Assembly: GCF_003344625.1 (NCBI RefSeq)
Contig: NZ_QPKJ02000006.1
Coordinates: forward strand, 1 to 64,000
Reading direction: 5' to 3'
DNA from: Solirubrobacter deserti
GTDB lineage: Bacteria > Actinomycetota > Thermoleophilia > Solirubrobacterales > Solirubrobacteraceae
DNA: 64,000 nucleotides
Below, piece by piece: positions 61,276 through 64,000 of the stretch. The notes under the pieces were generated by a model, which saw only the letters and a list, made by a program, of their open reading frames with translations, ran no database searches and was not told where the DNA came from. The translations under genes and the position numbers were made by a program. The first letter of the stretch is position 1. The number at the start of each line of letters is the position of its first letter.

Positions 61276-62150
61276 CGGCCGCGCAGCGTTTCGCCGAGCT
61301 GCGCCCGCGCCTGGTGCGCATCGCCTACAGCGAGCTCGGCGATCTCAGTGAAGCCGAGGACGTCGTCCAGGAGGCGTGGCTGCGGCTGGAGCGGGCCGGG
61401 GCCGACTCGGTCTGCGATCTCGAGCGCTGGTTGACCGTCGTCGTGGCCCGCTTGGCCCTGGACGCGCTGCGCTCGGCCCGGGCACGGCGCGAGACGTATG
61501 TCGGCCCGTGGCTGCCGGAGCCGCTGCTCTCGCCGGACGCGACGGAGGACCCCGCCGACCGCGTCACGCTCGACGAGACCGTCAGCTACGCCCTGCTCGC
61601 CGTGCTCGAGCAGCTCTCGCCCGCGGAACGCACGGCCTTCGTGCTCCACGACGTCTTCGACGTCCCGTTCGACGAAGTCGCCGACGTCGTCGGTCGAACG
61701 CCGCAAGCGGTGCGCCAGCTCGCGTCCCGGGCCCGCCGGCACGTCGAGCACCAGCGGCCGCGCTTTCAGCCGACCCGCGCCGAGCACGACGATGCCGTGC
61801 GCGCGTTCGCGAGCGCCATCGCCGAAGGCGACCTCGCCGAGCTGATCGCGGTGCTCGACCCGGATGTGATCTGGACCACCGACGGCGGTGGTCAGGCGAC
61901 CGCCGCGCGCAAGCCGCTGCGGGGCGCCGATCGCGTCGCACGCGCGTGGATGGCGCTCCGTCGTAAGCCGGCCATCGCTCCCGAGGCCACGCCGGTCGCC
62001 GTCAATGGCCATCTTGGCCTGACGATCGCCGTCACCGACGGCCACGCGATGGTCCTGTCGTTCGTCGTCGAGCGGCGCCGGATCACCCGCATCGACGCCG
62101 TCCGCAACCCGGACAAGGTCCGGCATGCGCTGGCGCGAGCTCGACCGTGA
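61272..62150 (+). CDS. ECF41-group (SigJ-like) sigma factor
   Basis: 292 residues. Region 2 (LVRIAYSELGDLSEAEDVVQEAWLRLE) and region 4 (LEQLSPAERTAFVLHDVFDVPFDEVADVVGRTPQAVRQLASRARRHV) are followed by a SnoaL-like C-terminal extension from about 170. Its two conserved ECF41 motifs are recognisable as DGGGQ at about 203 (DGGGK in most members) and NPDKV at about 279 (NPDKL). The extension regulates activity in place of an anti-sigma factor. Coupled to the epimerase gene by ATGA; transcription from the ECF41 promoter gives positive autoregulation. Confidence 0.9.
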   Translation: MTAAQRFAELRPRLVRIAYSELGDLSEAEDVVQEAWLRLERAGADSVCDLERWLTVVVARLALDALRSARARRETYVGPWLPEPLLSPDATEDPADRVTLDETVSYALLAVLEQLSPAERTAFVLHDVFDVPFDEVADVVGRTPQAVRQLASRARRHVEHQRPRFQPTRAEHDDAVRAFASAIAEGDLAELIAVLDPDVIWTTDGGGQATAARKPLRGADRVARAWMALRRKPAIAPEATPVAVNGHLGLTIAVTDGHAMVLSFVVERRRITRIDAVRNPDKVRHALARARP

Positions 62151-62803
62151 CTCGGCAGCGCCACCGCTGCGGCCTCCAGGCGTCGACACCCGCGCGATCG
62201 ATGGCGGCGAACTCGCCGACCCTCCCAAGCCCCGAGCCCGGTCGTTCGCTCACCTGGGCCGGCTACGCGGCGTTCGTCTGGGCGACCGGTTACGCGATCG
62301 CGGTGCGCGGTTACCACGGGCTGGGCGGAACTGTCGGGATCGCCGGCAGGTTTGATGACCCAGCGACCATGCGGCGGGCCAGTCTCATCGCCGGTGCAGG
62401 CATCCTGCTCGTGGGCCTCGGGGCACTCGCGCTGGTGCGGCCGTGGGGCCTGCGCATCCCGCGACGACTGCTCATCGTTCCGGCGATCACCGGCTCGGCA
62501 TACGTCATGGCCCACGCACTGACCGCATACGTGACCAAGCCACTCCATGCGCTGGGCGTCATCGAATTGCGATTCGACGGCTGGGCGAAGCGCGACCAGA
62601 CGGCGCAATTCCTCTGGGACCTGTTGTTCTATGAGCCCTGGTTCCTCGGCCTCGGCGTCCTCGTCACCCTCGCCGCGCTCCACCACCATCGCCGCTCCGG
62701 CGGCACCGAACGCGCCGCAAGGCAACTGATCCTCGCTTCGGCGCTGGCGACGCTCGCATTCACCGCCATCGCCTGCACGCTCGTCGTCGTACGAGGGCGC
62801 TGA
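62147..62803 (+). CDS. Small membrane protein (DUF3995-like)
   Basis: 218 residues, GTG start overlapping the sigma gene stop (GTGA). Four membrane segments: TWAGYAAFVWATGYAIAV, ASLIAGAGILLVGLGALAL, LLIVPAITGSAYVMAHAL and LILASALATLAFTAIACTLV, with a fifth possible at FLGLGVLVTLAAL. The layout resembles the DUF3995 family. The N-terminal 30 residues before TWAGY are not typical, so an ATG at 62201 is an alternative start. It is the third gene of the ECF41 transcription unit. Confidence 0.7.
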   Translation: MTRQRHRCGLQASTPARSMAANSPTLPSPEPGRSLTWAGYAAFVWATGYAIAVRGYHGLGGTVGIAGRFDDPATMRRASLIAGAGILLVGLGALALVRPWGLRIPRRLLIVPAITGSAYVMAHALTAYVTKPLHALGVIELRFDGWAKRDQTAQFLWDLLFYEPWFLGLGVLVTLAALHHHRRSGGTERAARQLILASALATLAFTAIACTLVVVRGR

Positions 62804-62897
62804 GCGGCGACCGCTGAACCGGTTCATCGGGGTGCGCTCTAGCGCGAGAAGTCGCGTGTGTCGACGATCTGGTCGCTTCGGTGGTTGTGGTGTCGCG

Positions 62898-63353
62898 CTA
62901 GTGCCCGCGCCGCGATGAATGGGCTCGTCGCGAGACACGCTGAGGAGGCTCGTCGCTCGCTACCCGGCTGAGCCCTCGCGCCAGCACGCCGATGCCGACA
63001 CCGGCCGTCAAGGCCGCGGTCATTGGAATCAGCGCGAAGGCGATGAAGAAGAAGTGGTAATTGCCCCAGTCCTCGTCGGAGCCGCAGACTGAGCAGGTTC
63101 CCGCGAGCAGGTCGTAGATGCGCAGGACAGCCAAGAACAGCAGTGACCAGATCGTCGGCAGCAGCAGCACCCACGCCCGTGCAATCACAGCTCCGAAGAT
63201 TGCGATGGGAATGAGAAAGACGGCCGCCGCGACAGCATCAAGCTCGTCAGAGCCCATGAACGCTAGAGCGACGCTCGACACGGCCACGATGAGTGGGAAC
63301 GTCAAGACCGTGATCGCAATTCTGCGTTTTCGGCGCCCGGGCGCATCGCTCAT
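62898..63353 (-). CDS. Hypothetical membrane protein
   Basis: 151 residues, four predicted membrane segments (ITVLTFPLIVAVSSVALAFMG, AVAAAVFLIPIAIFGAVIA, VLLLPTIWSLLFLAVLRIYDLL, FFFIAFALIPMTAALTAGVGIG). Between the third and fourth lies CSVCGSDEDWG, a two-cysteine element that might bind a metal. The C-terminus is basic (RRAHSSRRGH). No family recognised. ATG start. The 94 bases before it, 62804-62897, contain only a short GAACCGGTTC palindrome. Confidence 0.6.
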   Translation of the reverse strand: MSDAPGRRKRRIAITVLTFPLIVAVSSVALAFMGSDELDAVAAAVFLIPIAIFGAVIARAWVLLLPTIWSLLFLAVLRIYDLLAGTCSVCGSDEDWGNYHFFFIAFALIPMTAALTAGVGIGVLARGLSRVASDEPPQRVSRRAHSSRRGH

Positions 63354-63511
63354 CGCTCCGCAGGTACCCGTCTACGGAGGTCGGCAGCCTCAAGACCTTG
63401 CCCGGTCGTTCGGACTGGCCATACGCGGTCTCCTACGCTGGCAGTCTTCACTGGACGTCGGTTGACGAAGCAGCAACTTTCGACGAAGTCGCGCGTCAGG
63501 AAGGCGTTGCG

Positions 63512-64000
63512 TCAGCGCCACTTGCGGTCGTAGATGCCGTCGTAGGCCCCGAAGCCACCGCGACCGTCATTGACGTGTTGGCGGCCAAGCAGACGGCCCT
63601 GAGCGTCAAGTGCCACGATGTCGTTGGCGTGTACGAGGCTGAGACCGTCCACAGGCACGTGAACGGCGAACACGCGTTTAGAGGAATCGCCGGGCATCGG
63701 GGCCGTCGGAGCGCGTAGCGCGTCGCGCCCCTTGCCGAACCGCACCGCGGCGGCTTCAGGGATCGTGACGCCGACGAGGGCATCGCCCGTTTCGGTTCGG
63801 AGCAGCTCGGATTCAACGGCCCAGCCGGAAGTGAACGTGCGTCCACCGCCCACGCCGGCGCCATAGTGGAGAATCATCGGCTTCCCGTCACCCCGACGAC
63901 CGATGGCCAGCTTGATCCCCGTTCCGGCGAGCGCTTCGGGCTCCCACCGGACAGCGCTCTCGCCAGGGTGGCCGAACTCCTTCGCGATGTCCTTCGGATC
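63512..64000 (-). CDS. Hypothetical protein, N-terminus cut by the window edge
   Basis: The last 162 codons of a gene that runs off the right edge; the frame is open without a stop up to base 64000, so the ATG at 63877 is probably internal. Sequence such as GVTIPEAAAVRFGKGRDALR, RVFAVHVPVDGLSLVHANDIVALDAQGRLLGRQHVNDGRGGFGAYDGIYDRKW suggests a beta-rich extracellular domain. No family recognised. 158 bases lie between it and the membrane protein gene. Confidence 0.6.
   Translation of the reverse strand, partial: DPKDIAKEFGHPGESAVRWEPEALAGTGIKLAIGRRGDGKPMILHYGAGVGGGRTFTSGWAVESELLRTETGDALVGVTIPEAAAVRFGKGRDALRAPTAPMPGDSSKRVFAVHVPVDGLSLVHANDIVALDAQGRLLGRQHVNDGRGGFGAYDGIYDRKWR

Noticed and set aside
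62816..62825. GAACCGGTTC palindrome in the gap at 62804-62897
   Set aside because: Only 10 bases, between convergent gene ends where an operator would make no sense, and no adjacent promoter-like boxes.
1..64000. CRISPR arrays, tRNA or rRNA genes, prophage or plasmid origin
   Set aside because: No regularly spaced repeats with spacers, no cloverleaf with a GTTCGAATC-type arm, no conserved rRNA stretches, and no integrase or replication genes. The only mobile-element trace is the IS3 remnant.

Overview
The window is a GC-rich (about 70%) actinobacterial chromosome segment. Gene content (ECF sigma factors of the ECF41 and ECF42 types, MocR and LuxR regulators, an AbiEi/DUF559 protein, DGPF protein, many GTGA/ATGA start-stop overlaps) and long secreted beta-rich proteins suggest the class Thermoleophilia, order Solirubrobacterales (Solirubrobacter/Conexibacter-like). 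This is inference from style and families; no rRNA or marker gene is present, and no tRNA gene was found.

Layout. 0.2-1.7 kb: a small NTF2-like gene, a decayed NTF2-like pseudogene and otherwise empty sequence. 1.7-6.3 kb: a secreted GH67 alpha-glucuronidase-like enzyme and a Tat-exported sugar isomerase/epimerase-like protein. 6.3-14.9 kb: housekeeping and accessory genes, including a stand-alone LigD-type polymerase coupled to a glyoxalase, a CDF metal exporter, and a MocR regulator, DapA-like aldolase and MFS exporter operon under an 18-bp palindrome. 15-17.4 kb: two tandem CNNM/CorC-type membrane proteins. 17.4-20.3 kb: an ECF42 sigma factor with its DGPF partner and a recognisable ECF42-type promoter. 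20.3-22.4 kb: a receiver, PAS histidine kinase and LuxR response regulator operon. 22.5-29 kb: secreted or surface proteins (Gly-rich beta-helix protein with a repeat-expanded CARDB domain, GIN-domain lipoprotein, GH16, glucoamylase-like enzyme). 29-33.2 kb: APS kinase facing a sulfotransferase, and a large M14 metallopeptidase.

33.3-35.2 kb holds an ECF sigma factor translationally coupled to a membrane protein that looks like its anti-sigma factor. It converges on the most unusual part of the window, 35.1-48.8 kb. There three tightly coupled minus-strand genes encode proteins of 2303, 1218 and 1030 residues without signal peptides or evident membrane spans. The first carries an embedded OmpA-like domain and a long amphipathic beta-rich core, the second Fn3-like modules, and the third a phospholipase-D-like domain whose HKD residues are substituted. 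This is my best candidate for an undescribed system.

48.9-58.4 kb: a class B PBP, a hypothetical gene, an intact spore photoproduct lyase, a RibD-like reductase, a DMT exporter divergent from a MarR regulator over a 14-bp palindrome, an ACT protein, a GAF-LuxR regulator, a cupin and an FkbM methyltransferase. 58.5-59.3 kb is a graveyard with a ricin-type lectin fragment and an IS3-family remnant. 59.3-62.8 kb is an ECF41 regulon: two oxidoreductase/epimerase genes diverge from a 114-bp spacer with back-to-back ECF41 promoters, and one is coupled to the ECF41 sigma gene itself. The window ends with a small membrane protein and a gene cut by the right edge.
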